A stretch of DNA of 64,000 bases, from positions 124,001 through 188,000 of the forward strand of contig JAVJUV010000091.1 of NCBI GenBank assembly GCA_040220415.1, read 5' to 3'. This DNA comes from JAVJUV01 sp040220415. GTDB lineage: Bacteria; Pseudomonadota; Alphaproteobacteria; Rhodobacterales; Rhodobacteraceae. A model generated the notes under the pieces. The model was not told the DNA's origin. It was given only the letters and a program-made list of their open reading frames with translations, and ran no database searches. Below are positions 34,135-43,077 of this stretch, piece after piece. Made by a program: the position numbers and the translations under genes. The stretch's first letter is position 1; each line of letters opens with the position of its first letter.

Positions 34135-35052
34135 ATGATCTTGCAGAGTAATGACAAAACCGCGCCGACACTGGCGGTCGCCGTGGCTTCGGCCGGCGAC
34201 CCCGCGCTGCTCGAAGCCTGTCTCGATGCCCTCGAAACGGCGCGCGGGCGGATGGCGCATGCGGCACCCGTCGTCGTCGCTCGGTCCAGCGTCGCCGGAG
34301 ATGTCTCACCGCTTTTCGAGGCCCGGCCCTGGGCCACGCTCGTCGTGGTTGATGGGACACCCGAAATCCCCGTTCTGCGCGGATCGGCGATGCGGCGGGT
34401 GGACACCGATTGGGTGGCCCTGACCGAGGACCTTTTTCTGCCTGACCCGGAATGGCTCGCAAATCTCGAGCGGCTCGCGAAACCGGGTGTGGATGTCATC
34501 GGAGGATCGGTCGGCAATGCACGGAACGACGCCGTAAGTCATGCGGCATATTTGACCGACTATGGCACCTTCCCACCCGAACGGCCTGCCGAAGGCAACG
34601 TTTCGGCACTGACCGGCTCGAATGTTACCTACGGACCGTTGGTGCGGGCACGTGCCGCCCTATGGGCATCCGCAGGCGAATGGGAACACGTCATCCATGA
34701 TCGCCTGAAAGAAGAAGGTGCGACGCTGAGTTTTGAGCCGTCGGCACGGGTCGATCATAATGCGACCTACGTGTTTCGCGAATTGCTTGGGGTCCGGTTT
34801 CGGCACGGGCATCAGTACGCACGCGATCGAATGGCCGAGCATGGCTCGGATGGACGTATTGTGCGCGTATTGCTGGCCCCGCTTCTTCCGGTTCTCATGA
34901 CACTTCGCCTAGCGCGCGGGACCGCCCGACAGGACATGAAAAGGTTCGTGTCCGCCGCCCCCTTTGTCGTGGCCTTCTACTGTGCCTGGATCGCAGGCGA
35001 GACCCTTGCATTTCTGATGGGTCCCGGACGAAAACCTGACGGAAAATCCTAG
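34135..35052 (+). CDS. GT2-like glycosyltransferase, paralog 2 of 3
   Basis: A 305-residue protein with a GT-A-like first half (LAVAVASAGDPALLEACLDALE, then DTDWVALTEDLFLPDPEWL) and the acceptor-side block GEWEHVIHDRLKEEGATLSFEP. That block matches GKWENHLHDHIKKDGG in the gene at 39558. The C-terminal hydrophobic region ends IAGETLAFLMGPG, again like the other two paralogs. It is likely cotranscribed with the preceding gene. Its TAG forms a CTAG overlap with the TAG of the oppositely oriented methyltransferase-like gene. Sugar specificity is unknown. Confidence 0.75.
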   Translation: MILQSNDKTAPTLAVAVASAGDPALLEACLDALETARGRMAHAAPVVVARSSVAGDVSPLFEARPWATLVVVDGTPEIPVLRGSAMRRVDTDWVALTEDLFLPDPEWLANLERLAKPGVDVIGGSVGNARNDAVSHAAYLTDYGTFPPERPAEGNVSALTGSNVTYGPLVRARAALWASAGEWEHVIHDRLKEEGATLSFEPSARVDHNATYVFRELLGVRFRHGHQYARDRMAEHGSDGRIVRVLLAPLLPVLMTLRLARGTARQDMKRFVSAAPFVVAFYCAWIAGETLAFLMGPGRKPDGKS

Positions 35053-35870
35053 CGAAGCGAAAGCCGCCTGCGAAGGCCCGCCTTGAGCAGCCCGACGTAT
35101 AGCAGGGCCAATGCCGCGTATCGGGTGCGTTTCAGGGGCGCTTCGGAATTCGGAAAGAGCCTCAGGATACGATCGAAGACCGCCTGGTCGCGAGTGCCGA
35201 AAACCAGTTCCCCCGAACAATTCACTTTGGTGCAAAGGAAACCGTCGCTCTCTGCTGCCGCAACACTCTCGGGGACGCCCGCAAGCCAGTAGTCGTGCCA
35301 GCAGATGACGCTCTTGTCATGCAGCACGTCCTTCAGTCCGTGGTAATCTTCGGTCACCTGCGGATGGGCATGCAGTCCGTCGACAAGTACAAGGTCGAAT
35401 TTCTCGCCCCCGGTGGCACGCATGATGTCGTCCGGAGACCGACCATAATGATTTTCAAGAAGTCGGGCGTTGGTGCGTTTGCGAAGATCTTCCGCCACTC
35501 TCGCACACCGCTCACCATCACCTTCCGACTTGTTGTCCAAGGTGATGACCGAACGGCCCCCGCATGATTCCATCGCTTTGGCGATATAGACAGAACTCAT
35601 TCCGAAAGCGTTTCCGATAATGAAACAATTCGCGGGCGAGAACTCCATTATATAGTGACCCAGCACGACGCATTCATCCTCTCCGAAACTGACCGGACCC
35701 AATGTGCCTTCAAGCCGATAATGCGGCCCGCCCGGGTGCACGACGCCGTGCATCCATAGCGGATCAAGCTCTGTTACCGCCTTCAATGCCTCTCGTACTT
35801 CACCGACCAGCGCGGCGGGATCAAACGCAAATCCACCTTCTTGTTCCAAGTAAGCCATCCAGCCCTCCAT
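35049..35870 (-). CDS. Class I SAM-dependent methyltransferase-like protein (Methyltransf_24/CmcI type)
   Basis: A 273-residue Rossmann protein. The SAM-site region is NCFIIGNAFGMSSVYIAKAM, the second strand is SVITLDNKSEGDG, and KFDLVLVDGLHAHPQVTEDYHGL followed by VICWHDYW (in segments) is the Methyltransf_24 signature. In polysaccharide loci such proteins methylate sugars or are of unclear role. The first loop is IIGNAFG, not the usual VxxGxGxG, so cofactor binding should not be taken for granted. It is transcribed leftward alone between the glycosyltransferases and gmd, and converging with the glycosyltransferase at 34135. Confidence 0.7.
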   Translation of the reverse strand: MEGWMAYLEQEGGFAFDPAALVGEVREALKAVTELDPLWMHGVVHPGGPHYRLEGTLGPVSFGEDECVVLGHYIMEFSPANCFIIGNAFGMSSVYIAKAMESCGGRSVITLDNKSEGDGERCARVAEDLRKRTNARLLENHYGRSPDDIMRATGGEKFDLVLVDGLHAHPQVTEDYHGLKDVLHDKSVICWHDYWLAGVPESVAAAESDGFLCTKVNCSGELVFGTRDQAVFDRILRLFPNSEAPLKRTRYAALALLYVGLLKAGLRRRLSLR

Positions 35871-36167
35871 TCGCCGCCCGCCCAGCCTTTAAAGGCCAAT
35901 AGAGCCGACAGTCTTCCCCCGGTTGATCGGCAATCGAGAACACCGACGGACGTTTGAAAGTCACAAGTGTCAGGTGAGGGACTACTGCCGAGTAATGAAT
36001 TTGAACCAGACCAATTTCAGCGGCACCCAGTGCCGTACGAACACCAACTTAATGGATAATAACATATCTATTTAAATATGTAAAAGGCCGAGTCGCTCGG
36101 AAATTGCTTGTCTGAGAAGGTTCCTGTGGTATCGGTCGGGCGTTATCAGTGGTTGGAGACATTAGTA
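35871..36167. promoter_or_regulatory. AT-rich divergent regulatory region upstream of gmd
   Basis: These 297 nt between the leftward methyltransferase-like gene and gmd are much more AT-rich than the surroundings from about 36040 to 36085. They contain an inverted repeat ACATAT ... ATATGT (36062-36067 and 36076-36081) around CTATTTAA. The site resembles a binding site for a regulator or a xenogeneic silencer. No RNA gene is apparent. Confidence 0.45.
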
Positions 36168-37286
36168 TTGAAACGCGCCCTAATTACAGGAATCACCGGA
36201 CAAGATGGATCGTACCTCGCCGAGTTCTTGCTTGCGAAAGGGTACGAGGTTCACGGGATCAAGCGGCGCGCCTCGCTCTTCAACACCCGCCGGATCGATC
36301 ACATCTACCAGGATCCGCACGAGCCAAACCCGAAACTCACCCTTCACTACGGCGATCTGACCGACACATCCAACCTCACGCGCATCATGCGGGAAGTGGA
36401 ACCGGACGAGGTCTATAACCTGGGCGCGCAAAGCCACGTGGACGTCAGCTTTGAAATGCCCGACTACACCGCCGACGTCGACGGGATCGGGGCGCTGCGG
36501 CTGCTGGAGGCGATCCGCTTTCTGGGTCTCGAGAAAAAGACCAGGTTCTATCAGGCGTCGACGTCGGAACTTTACGGGCTTGTCCGCGAAACACCGCAGC
36601 GCGAGACGACACCGTTCCACCCGCGCTCGCCCTATGCCGTTGCCAAGCTGTATGCTTATTGGATCACCGTGAACTATCGCGAGGCTTACGGAATATTCGC
36701 CTGCAACGGCATCCTCTTCAATCACGAGAGTCCGCGCCGTGGCGAAACGTTCGTGACGCGAAAGATCACCCGGGGCTTCTCGAATATCGCCTACGGTCTT
36801 CAGGACTGTCTTTACATGGGCAACATCGACGCCTTGCGTGACTGGGGCCATGCGCGTGATTATGTAACGATGCAGTGGCTGATGCTGCAGCAGGACCAGC
36901 CCGAAGACTACGTGATAGCCACCGGCGAACAATACTCGGTGCGTGAGTTCATCAGGTGGACGGCTGAAGAACTGGGTCTGACCCTTCGGTTCGAAGGCAC
37001 CGGTGTTGATGAGACGGCCGTGGTCGAGAAGAACACCAGCGATCGTGCTCCTGCGCTGAAACCGGGCGACGTCGTCATGCGGATTGATCCGCAGTACTTC
37101 CGCCCGGCAGAAGTGCACACCCTTCTCGGGGATGCCGCCAAGGCGCGTGAGAAACTGGGCTGGGTGCCAGAGACGACGGCACGCGAAACCTGCGCCGAGA
37201 TGCTGGCCGCCGATATGGAAACCGCACGGCGTCACGCATTGTTGCGGAGTCATGGATTCGACGTGGCCTTGGCCCAGGAAAATTGA
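36168..37286 (+). CDS. gmd: GDP-mannose 4,6-dehydratase
   Basis: A 372-residue extended short-chain dehydrogenase. The start KRALITGITGQDGSYLAEFLL carries the T-G-x-x-G-x-x-G NADP site. KGYEVHGIKRRASLFNTRRIDHIY (in segments) is diagnostic for Gmd. The catalytic region is SELYGLVRETPQ plus SPYAVAKLYAYW (Y-x-x-x-K), and NGILFNHESPRRGETFVTRK is another near-invariant block. It makes GDP-4-keto-6-deoxymannose, the precursor of GDP-perosamine, GDP-rhamnose or GDP-fucose. No ATG is available near the first strand; TTG at 36168 with GGAG 9 nt upstream gives the normal family length. A perosamine-synthase-like gene lies 1.1 kb further on. Confidence 0.95.
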   Translation: MKRALITGITGQDGSYLAEFLLAKGYEVHGIKRRASLFNTRRIDHIYQDPHEPNPKLTLHYGDLTDTSNLTRIMREVEPDEVYNLGAQSHVDVSFEMPDYTADVDGIGALRLLEAIRFLGLEKKTRFYQASTSELYGLVRETPQRETTPFHPRSPYAVAKLYAYWITVNYREAYGIFACNGILFNHESPRRGETFVTRKITRGFSNIAYGLQDCLYMGNIDALRDWGHARDYVTMQWLMLQQDQPEDYVIATGEQYSVREFIRWTAEELGLTLRFEGTGVDETAVVEKNTSDRAPALKPGDVVMRIDPQYFRPAEVHTLLGDAAKAREKLGWVPETTARETCAEMLAADMETARRHALLRSHGFDVALAQEN

Positions 37287-37336
37287 GCGCGACAGCAGAA
37301 GAGATTTCCGAAATTCACATGACGAGGTAGCCGATC

Positions 37337-38389
37337 ATGCGTATTGGTGTAGTGGGTGGAGCCGGCAAGATCGGCGCTCTGAGAATCCAGACAATCCAGA
37401 ACAACCCGGCCACAGAACTGGCGGCCGTTCTCGACCTGACCGAAGAGGCGGCGCGCAAAGCCGCCGGGGATGCGCCCGCATTCATCGACCTGGATCGGTT
37501 TCTAGACACCGAGATGGATGCGATTGTCGTCTCTACACCACCACATGTGCATGAAGCCCCCTGCATCAAGGCACTTGAACGCGGGATGCATGTTCTTGTC
37601 GAAAAGCCGATGACCAGCACTGCCGAGGCCTGCCAGCGCATCCTCGATGCCTCCAAGGCAGCCGACCGGACCGTCGCGACCGGTTTCAACATGCGCTATT
37701 ATCCGGCCTTCGCCTATGTGAAGGACACGATCGCAAGCGGAAAGATCGGCACGCTGACGCATGTCCGTGCCTATGGCGGCCATGATGGCCTGGCCCATTT
37801 CACGCACGACTGGGAATACCGCGTGCCCGAGTCCGGCGGCGGATCGATGTGGGACATCGGCATCCACATGACCGATATGGTGCGTCACATGCTTGGCGAG
37901 GTCACGTCCGTCTATGGCGTGGCGCGCGAGACGGTATGGAACCTGCCTGGCTCCGAGGACAACGCCATCGCCATCTTCAAGAACCCCGAAGGTGTCCCGG
38001 CTGTGTACCAGGCGAACTGGGGCGAGTGGCGCGGATACACCTTTGCCATCGAAGCCTTCGGCACGCACGGAATGGTGACCGGAGCTTACGCGCCCATGCG
38101 TAACACATTGATAACCATGTCGGAACCCGGCGGCCGGCCGGTGAAGACCAAGCGAAACTACTTCGACATCGAAGTCCGTGAAAAGCTGAAGTCGTGGAAA
38201 TCGACCGCCCTGCTTTCCTTCTCGGAGGAACTGGGTGACTTCCTCAAACTCTGCGAGGGCGATCTAAGCCGTCGGATTGCCGACGGCAATGCCGGACTCA
38301 GGTCGATCGAGATCGCCAATGCGGTCGTCGAGAGCAGCCGTACAAACCAGGCTGTCGAGTTGCCGGTGCTAAAGCCGGTGCGTCCCTAG
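37337..38389 (+). CDS. Gfo/Idh/MocA family NAD(P)-dependent sugar oxidoreductase
   Basis: A 350-residue oxidoreductase. The Rossmann start is MRIGVVGGAGKIGALRIQTI, the EKP motif is in HVLVEKPMTSTAEACQ, and the C-terminal substrate domain holds GGSMWDIGIHMTDMVRHMLG with the usual Asp-x-x-x-His arrangement. It probably oxidises or reduces a nucleotide sugar or free sugar. It lies 50 nt after gmd in the same direction, with GAGG before the ATG, so it is likely cotranscribed and may act on a branch of the GDP- or UDP-sugar pool; the substrate is not readable. Confidence 0.87.
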   Translation: MRIGVVGGAGKIGALRIQTIQNNPATELAAVLDLTEEAARKAAGDAPAFIDLDRFLDTEMDAIVVSTPPHVHEAPCIKALERGMHVLVEKPMTSTAEACQRILDASKAADRTVATGFNMRYYPAFAYVKDTIASGKIGTLTHVRAYGGHDGLAHFTHDWEYRVPESGGGSMWDIGIHMTDMVRHMLGEVTSVYGVARETVWNLPGSEDNAIAIFKNPEGVPAVYQANWGEWRGYTFAIEAFGTHGMVTGAYAPMRNTLITMSEPGGRPVKTKRNYFDIEVREKLKSWKSTALLSFSEELGDFLKLCEGDLSRRIADGNAGLRSIEIANAVVESSRTNQAVELPVLKPVRP

Positions 38390-38412
38390 GAATCGCAGGT
38401 GGACGAAGAGCA

Positions 38413-39528
38413 TCACGCCGCGCCGGCCTTCTCCGCGATGCGCGCACAGATCATTTCTATCTGTCCGTCCTCGATCGCCACATAGGTCGGCAGGTTCAGA
38501 CCGACCTCTGACAGATGTTCCGTGACCGGCAGATCGGTTTTCTGCTGCGCATCAAGATCCCGGTAGGGCTCCTGCATATGCATCCCCAGGAAGAACGGCC
38601 GGTTATCCACGCCGCCCATGCGCAGATGCTCGGCCAGTTCATCGCGCGTCGAGCCGAAAGCGTTCGGATCGACCGTGATGCAGAAAAGCCAGGGAGTGCG
38701 CTTTGCCCAGTTCGCCACCGGCTGGAACCCGATACCGGGAACCCCGGCAAGATACGTCTCGTAGGCGCGAAAGATGGCAGAACGGCGCGCAAGGATTGCA
38801 TCGGCGCGTTCCATTTGCGCGCAAAGCATCGCCGCGGCCACGTTGGTCAGCCGATAGTTGTAACCGATGATCGGGTGAACATAGCGCCGCTCCGGGTCGA
38901 CGCCCTGCCCTCGCAGCGAGCGGGCATGCGCGGCGACCCCGGCATCGTTCAGTGTGATCGCACCACCTTCTCCACAGGTGAAGACCTTGTTCCCGAAGAA
39001 CGAAAACGTCGCGATATCAGACATGGAGCCGACCCTGCGGCCCTTGTACTCGGCGAAATGCGCCTCTGCCGCGTCCTCGACGACCCAGAGACCATGCGCC
39101 TTTGCGACCCCGTTGATCGCGTCCATGTCCGCGGGATGTCCATATATGTGCACCGCGATGATGCCCTTGGTGCGGGGCGTGATCAGTTCCTGGATGCGTG
39201 CCGGATCCAGGCACCATGTGCCGGGATCGACATCGGCAAAAACCGGCGTGGCGCCCATGTAGCGGACAGCGTTGGCTGTCGCGATATAGGTCAGCGCAGG
39301 GATAATGACCTCGTCACCCGCCCGAACGTCCAACGCAAGAAGCGCAAGATGCAGCGCGACCGTCCCATTGGCGACGGCAAGGCATTCGCTGGTTTGGCAC
39401 TGGCTGGCGAACTCGGCCTCGAAGCGATCGAGGAACGGCCCGGTAGAAGATATCCACGAACTTTGGATGGCTTCCCGAGCGTATTTCTCCTCGTTGCCTG
39501 ACAGGTCTGGAATAGCCACGGGTATCAT
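38413..39528 (-). CDS. DegT/DnrJ/EryC1/StrS aminotransferase, probable GDP-perosamine synthase
   Basis: A 371-residue PLP-dependent sugar aminotransferase. The PLP lysine is K181 in FSFFGNKVFTCGEGG. Throughout, the blocks follow perosamine synthases (RfbE/Per): SSWISSTGPFLDRFE, NGTVALHLALLAL, PALTYIATANAVRYMGATPVF, HIYGHPADMD and IGYNYRLTNVAAAMLCAQ. It should transfer an amino group from glutamate to C4 of GDP-4-keto-6-deoxymannose, made by the Gmd encoded nearby, giving GDP-perosamine. Other 4-keto-6-deoxy sugar aminotransferases are possible, but the Gmd neighbour favours perosamine. It is in the leftward operon with the glycosyltransferases at 39558 and 40452. Confidence 0.85.
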   Translation of the reverse strand: MIPVAIPDLSGNEEKYAREAIQSSWISSTGPFLDRFEAEFASQCQTSECLAVANGTVALHLALLALDVRAGDEVIIPALTYIATANAVRYMGATPVFADVDPGTWCLDPARIQELITPRTKGIIAVHIYGHPADMDAINGVAKAHGLWVVEDAAEAHFAEYKGRRVGSMSDIATFSFFGNKVFTCGEGGAITLNDAGVAAHARSLRGQGVDPERRYVHPIIGYNYRLTNVAAAMLCAQMERADAILARRSAIFRAYETYLAGVPGIGFQPVANWAKRTPWLFCITVDPNAFGSTRDELAEHLRMGGVDNRPFFLGMHMQEPYRDLDAQQKTDLPVTEHLSEVGLNLPTYVAIEDGQIEMICARIAEKAGAA

Positions 39529-39557
39529 GATTTTGCGCGCTCCGAATTGCTTTCAGC

Positions 39558-40451
39558 CTAGCGTACCTTGGAAAGGGAATTTCCCGCGCCGAACCAATAC
39601 CCCGCGATTTCCCCGGCACCCCAGGAAATCGAGAACGGAACCAGCATCGGCAGAGACCGGCGCAGTTCCGAAAGGTGCCGGCCCTTGGTCGTGACGTTTC
39701 TTACGACGCGATAATAGACCAGCGGGGGCAAAGCGAACGCCATGCAACCCATGAGGATGCGTTTCGGCAATGTCTCACCGCTTACCCGCATGCCCGCGAA
39801 ACTCCGCGAATACAGATAGCGTTGAGAGAAGTAGAGACCGAAGGTGTAGTGCATCTTGTGGCCTGAAATGATGTCGTTGCGCAACGTCAGCGTGCCACCG
39901 TCTTTCTTGATGTGATCGTGCAGGTGGTTTTCCCACTTTCCATCGTCAAGAAGTGCGTCGAAGCGTTGCAGAACCTGGCGCCGGTAAACGGTGTTGTTGC
40001 CGGGCAACCAGTCCGAAGGACCATCATTCAGCGGCGGCAGGACCGCACTGTACTCGCAGAGGAAGGCCGCCCAGTCGACAAGGGTTTCGGTGGCATGGTT
40101 TTCCACCGGACCGGCGACGACGTCCGAACCGTTGGCGATCTCGCCCAGCATCGCTTCCGTCCAGTGCGGCGGGACGATGACGTGATCTTCGATAACCCCG
40201 ATGGCATCGGCCGTCGCCGCGCGAATGCCGGCCGCGCGCATCTGAGGGATCGTGGTGCCGGCAGGGACCGACACGATCTTCGCCTCGGGGAATTCCTTGG
40301 TGATCGCTGCGACGAATTCGGGGCCAAGCCTCTCGACGGCAACGATCTCGGGCACCGGCCCGCTCTGCGACCTCAGCGCCGTGGCCGACGCCTGGAAATC
40401 CGACAACTCGTTGGTGCAGGGAACAACGACGGAAATTGCATGGTGTGACAT
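39558..40451 (-). CDS. GT2-like glycosyltransferase, paralog 3 of 3
   Basis: A 297-residue GT-A-fold protein starting HAISVVVPCTNELSDFQASATAL. The stretch DAIGVIEDHVIVPPHWTEAML is in the donor-site position, and GKWENHLHDHIKKDGGTLTLRN (in segments) is the acceptor-side block shared with the gene at 34135. Hydrophobic segments near the C-terminus end GAGEIAGYWFGAGN. It starts directly after the stop of the GT4 gene (TGA then ATG), so the pair is cotranscribed with the aminotransferase. It probably adds a sugar, possibly perosamine, to the growing unit; specificity is inferred only from position. Confidence 0.78.
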   Translation of the reverse strand: MSHHAISVVVPCTNELSDFQASATALRSQSGPVPEIVAVERLGPEFVAAITKEFPEAKIVSVPAGTTIPQMRAAGIRAATADAIGVIEDHVIVPPHWTEAMLGEIANGSDVVAGPVENHATETLVDWAAFLCEYSAVLPPLNDGPSDWLPGNNTVYRRQVLQRFDALLDDGKWENHLHDHIKKDGGTLTLRNDIISGHKMHYTFGLYFSQRYLYSRSFAGMRVSGETLPKRILMGCMAFALPPLVYYRVVRNVTTKGRHLSELRRSLPMLVPFSISWGAGEIAGYWFGAGNSLSKVR

Positions 40452-41633
40452 TCATCTACCCTTTAACGGCACCTGGCGCGATCGCGCGGCCAGTGCATTC
40501 TCAAAACTCACCTCGGTCGTCTCTGCCGCGCGTTCCCATGTGAACTTCGCCGCCTGACCCGGAGCGCGCGCGGCAAGTGTCCGACGCAGATCGTCATCCG
40601 CAAGAAGCCGGTTGGTTTGTTCTGCGATCGAGGCCGGATCGGTTGGATCGAAAAGAAGGCCGGCATCGCCCACAACCTCGGGCACGCTGCTGGCATTGGA
40701 CCCAAGAACTGGCGTGCCGCAGGCCATGGCCTCGACCGGCGGAAAACCGAAGCCTTCGTACAGCGACGGATGCACAAGCGCATGAGAGGCGTTGATCAGC
40801 AGGGCAAGTTCCTCGTCCGTGATTTCGCCGGTGAAGACGATGCGTTCGGAGGCAACCGCATCCGCTCGGGCGGATGCCTGCAAATCCTCGACGTTATCCC
40901 AGAACCTCTCGCCGGTCGTTCGTCCGATTATCGCAAGAAAGGCATTCGGATGCTCCGCCAGGATCATCGGCAAGGCTTGAATCAGGCGAAGCACATTCTT
41001 GTGTCGGTTGAAACCTCCGACATACACGAGGATCTTTGCATTTTCGGGAATACCGTGCTCTTCGCGTATACCTGCGATTGCCTGCTGATCGTCGATCTTG
41101 CGAAATACGGGCGCGGCGGCCATCGTCGAGGAATCGATCCTGTCCTTCGGGATCCCGAGGATGGCGTGCAGATCGTCGATGGACGAGTCCGAGCAAGTAA
41201 TGAAGCGTGTTGCCTGCATTTTTGCGAGGAACATCTTGATCTTCCAAAGCACGAAATTGAGCTTTGTCGGGAAAACCAGGTCGGGGAAACGTTCTGGAAT
41301 CGTGTCGTGGATGACCACCACTTTGGGAACGCGCGAAAGCATGGGAAAGAACGAAAACACCGTGGGGTAGAAAAACAGATCGCACCCCAGCTTGACGGCT
41401 GCGCGGTTCATCTGAAGTCGGGTGGCGGTTTCCCCGGCCTTCCCCGCGACCACGGCATCGACCCCGTCGGGAATCGGATGTGTCGGTTCCTGATCCAGCA
41501 CCAGTGTATAGCGAAACCGGCTATCGCGTTTCGCCAACGCTTCGATCAGTTCACGGGTGAACCGGCCAAAACCGCGAGGGTTGCGCCATGTGGACCCGTC
41601 GACACCGACATGGATTTCGCTGTTCCGGTCCAC
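40452..41633 (-). CDS. GT4 family glycosyltransferase
   Basis: A 393-residue GT-B-fold transferase. The N-domain starts IHVGVDGSTWRNPRGFGRFTRELIEAL. The C-domain has KILVYVGGFNRHKNVLRLIQAL and the donor site ALVHPSLYEGFGFPPVEAMACGTPVL with the E-x7-E pair. Such enzymes are usually mannosyl- or other retaining hexosyltransferases. The open frame extends upstream, but GTG at 41633 with GGAG 7 nt before it gives a product starting at the first strand. It is the first gene of the leftward operon with paralog 3 and the aminotransferase. Confidence 0.88.
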   Translation of the reverse strand: MDRNSEIHVGVDGSTWRNPRGFGRFTRELIEALAKRDSRFRYTLVLDQEPTHPIPDGVDAVVAGKAGETATRLQMNRAAVKLGCDLFFYPTVFSFFPMLSRVPKVVVIHDTIPERFPDLVFPTKLNFVLWKIKMFLAKMQATRFITCSDSSIDDLHAILGIPKDRIDSSTMAAAPVFRKIDDQQAIAGIREEHGIPENAKILVYVGGFNRHKNVLRLIQALPMILAEHPNAFLAIIGRTTGERFWDNVEDLQASARADAVASERIVFTGEITDEELALLINASHALVHPSLYEGFGFPPVEAMACGTPVLGSNASSVPEVVGDAGLLFDPTDPASIAEQTNRLLADDDLRRTLAARAPGQAAKFTWERAAETTEVSFENALAARSRQVPLKGR

Positions 41634-41811
41634 GGCAGAACTCCGACACAAACTACATACAACACCTGGCCCGGAGACGCGCGACTTGCTGACGACCACC
41701 CATGACGGAAAGTGCATCCCGACCCGGAATCATTTGCGGGCACTGTAGCACCAGTGCTAGATCAGCCGCACCGAAAAAACCCCGCGCGGCCCAAAAAATT
41801 GCGAGATACCA

Positions 41812-42960
41812 ATGTCCTCTACCCATGAGACGCGCGATATCCAACCGCTTCGGGTTGCTGAAATGTGCACAATCTTCGGCATGGGAGGAATTGCACGTCA
41901 TACTCTGGGTCTGGGCGCATGGCTCAAGGACAGAGGCCACCGGATCTATCTGTCGGGATCGGCGGGAGACTGGATAAACGAGGGCGACTTTGACGGATTT
42001 CTCCCGATCGACACGCTGAAGGTGGGTGCCGAAGGAGGATCGATCGCGCGCAGGCTTGGCCACTTGGTGCGCTCGGCATGGCTCTTGCGAAAATTTCTCA
42101 AGGAAAAACAAATCGAAGTCATACACGCGCATGAATCCGCGCCAGCCCTTGTCGCACTGATTGCTCGGGCCGGGTTGGGAATTCCCCTGATAGTGACTTA
42201 CCACGGTTCTGATCCGGATCGCACCAAGGGCTTCGGCGCGATAGCGAAGCATGCCGATCAGGTGGTGACGCCCAGCTTCCGGGCCGCGGACGACCTTGAA
42301 AAGATCGGCGGCGTTCCCAGTGAGAAACTTCAGGTGATCGGCCTTGGGATCGATCCCGCGCCCAACGACCTTCCGGACGACGTTGCAGCGCTTCGAGCAG
42401 AGCTGCTGAAGGATGGCGACCGGCTGGTCGTGACGATTGCACGGCTGGCCTATCAGAAAGGCATCGACATCCTGATCGACTGTGTCGTTCGCCTGAAGCA
42501 AAGCCACCCGGGCTATCGGTTCGTCGTCATCGGGGATGGTCCTCTCGAGCACGAGATGCGCGAACTCGCAGATGAAAAGGGCGTGGACTCGCATTTGCAT
42601 TTTGCCGGCCGCAACGACAGGCCATTTCGCGTGCTCCGCGCCGCCGATCTCATGTTGCTGACGTCACGATGGGAAGCACTGCCAATCTCGATCGTCGAAG
42701 CGTTCCAGACCGGTACGCCGGTTGTGGCAACGGATTGTTCGGGCGTTCGGCAGCTTGTCGACGACACCGTCGGCGCCTGCGTGCCGATCGGAGATGTCGA
42801 TGCCATCACCAACGCGGTGACAAGCATCCTCGAGGATGCGGCGCGGCGTCAGGAGATGGGAGACAATGCGTTGAAGCGGTCGAAGGAAGATCGCTTCGAC
42901 CCCGACCACATCAACCGGCAGTTCGAGAATCTCTATGCGAAGGTGCGACACCGCGGCTGA
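41812..42960 (+). CDS. GT4 family glycosyltransferase
   Basis: A 382-residue retaining GT-B glycosyltransferase. The acceptor domain shows FGMGGIARHTLGLGAWLKDRGH and VIHAHESAPALVALIARAG. The donor domain shows LVVTIARLAYQKGIDILIDCV and LLTSRWEALPISIVEAFQTGTPVVATD (in segments) with the E-x7-E pair. It is divergent from the GT4 gene at 40452 and not closely similar to it outside the family motifs. Donor and acceptor cannot be told from sequence. The PepSY-type gene follows in the same direction. Confidence 0.88.
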   Translation: MSSTHETRDIQPLRVAEMCTIFGMGGIARHTLGLGAWLKDRGHRIYLSGSAGDWINEGDFDGFLPIDTLKVGAEGGSIARRLGHLVRSAWLLRKFLKEKQIEVIHAHESAPALVALIARAGLGIPLIVTYHGSDPDRTKGFGAIAKHADQVVTPSFRAADDLEKIGGVPSEKLQVIGLGIDPAPNDLPDDVAALRAELLKDGDRLVVTIARLAYQKGIDILIDCVVRLKQSHPGYRFVVIGDGPLEHEMRELADEKGVDSHLHFAGRNDRPFRVLRAADLMLLTSRWEALPISIVEAFQTGTPVVATDCSGVRQLVDDTVGACVPIGDVDAITNAVTSILEDAARRQEMGDNALKRSKEDRFDPDHINRQFENLYAKVRHRG

Positions 42961-43077
42961 GCAACCGACGATCGTATCGATGGACTTCGGTCAAATCGTT
43001 CGTCTATGTTAGCTTCGTTAAGTGTTGGCGTCGATGTCTGGGTGGTTCATTTGTCAAATCGCAAGTTTCGGAACGTT

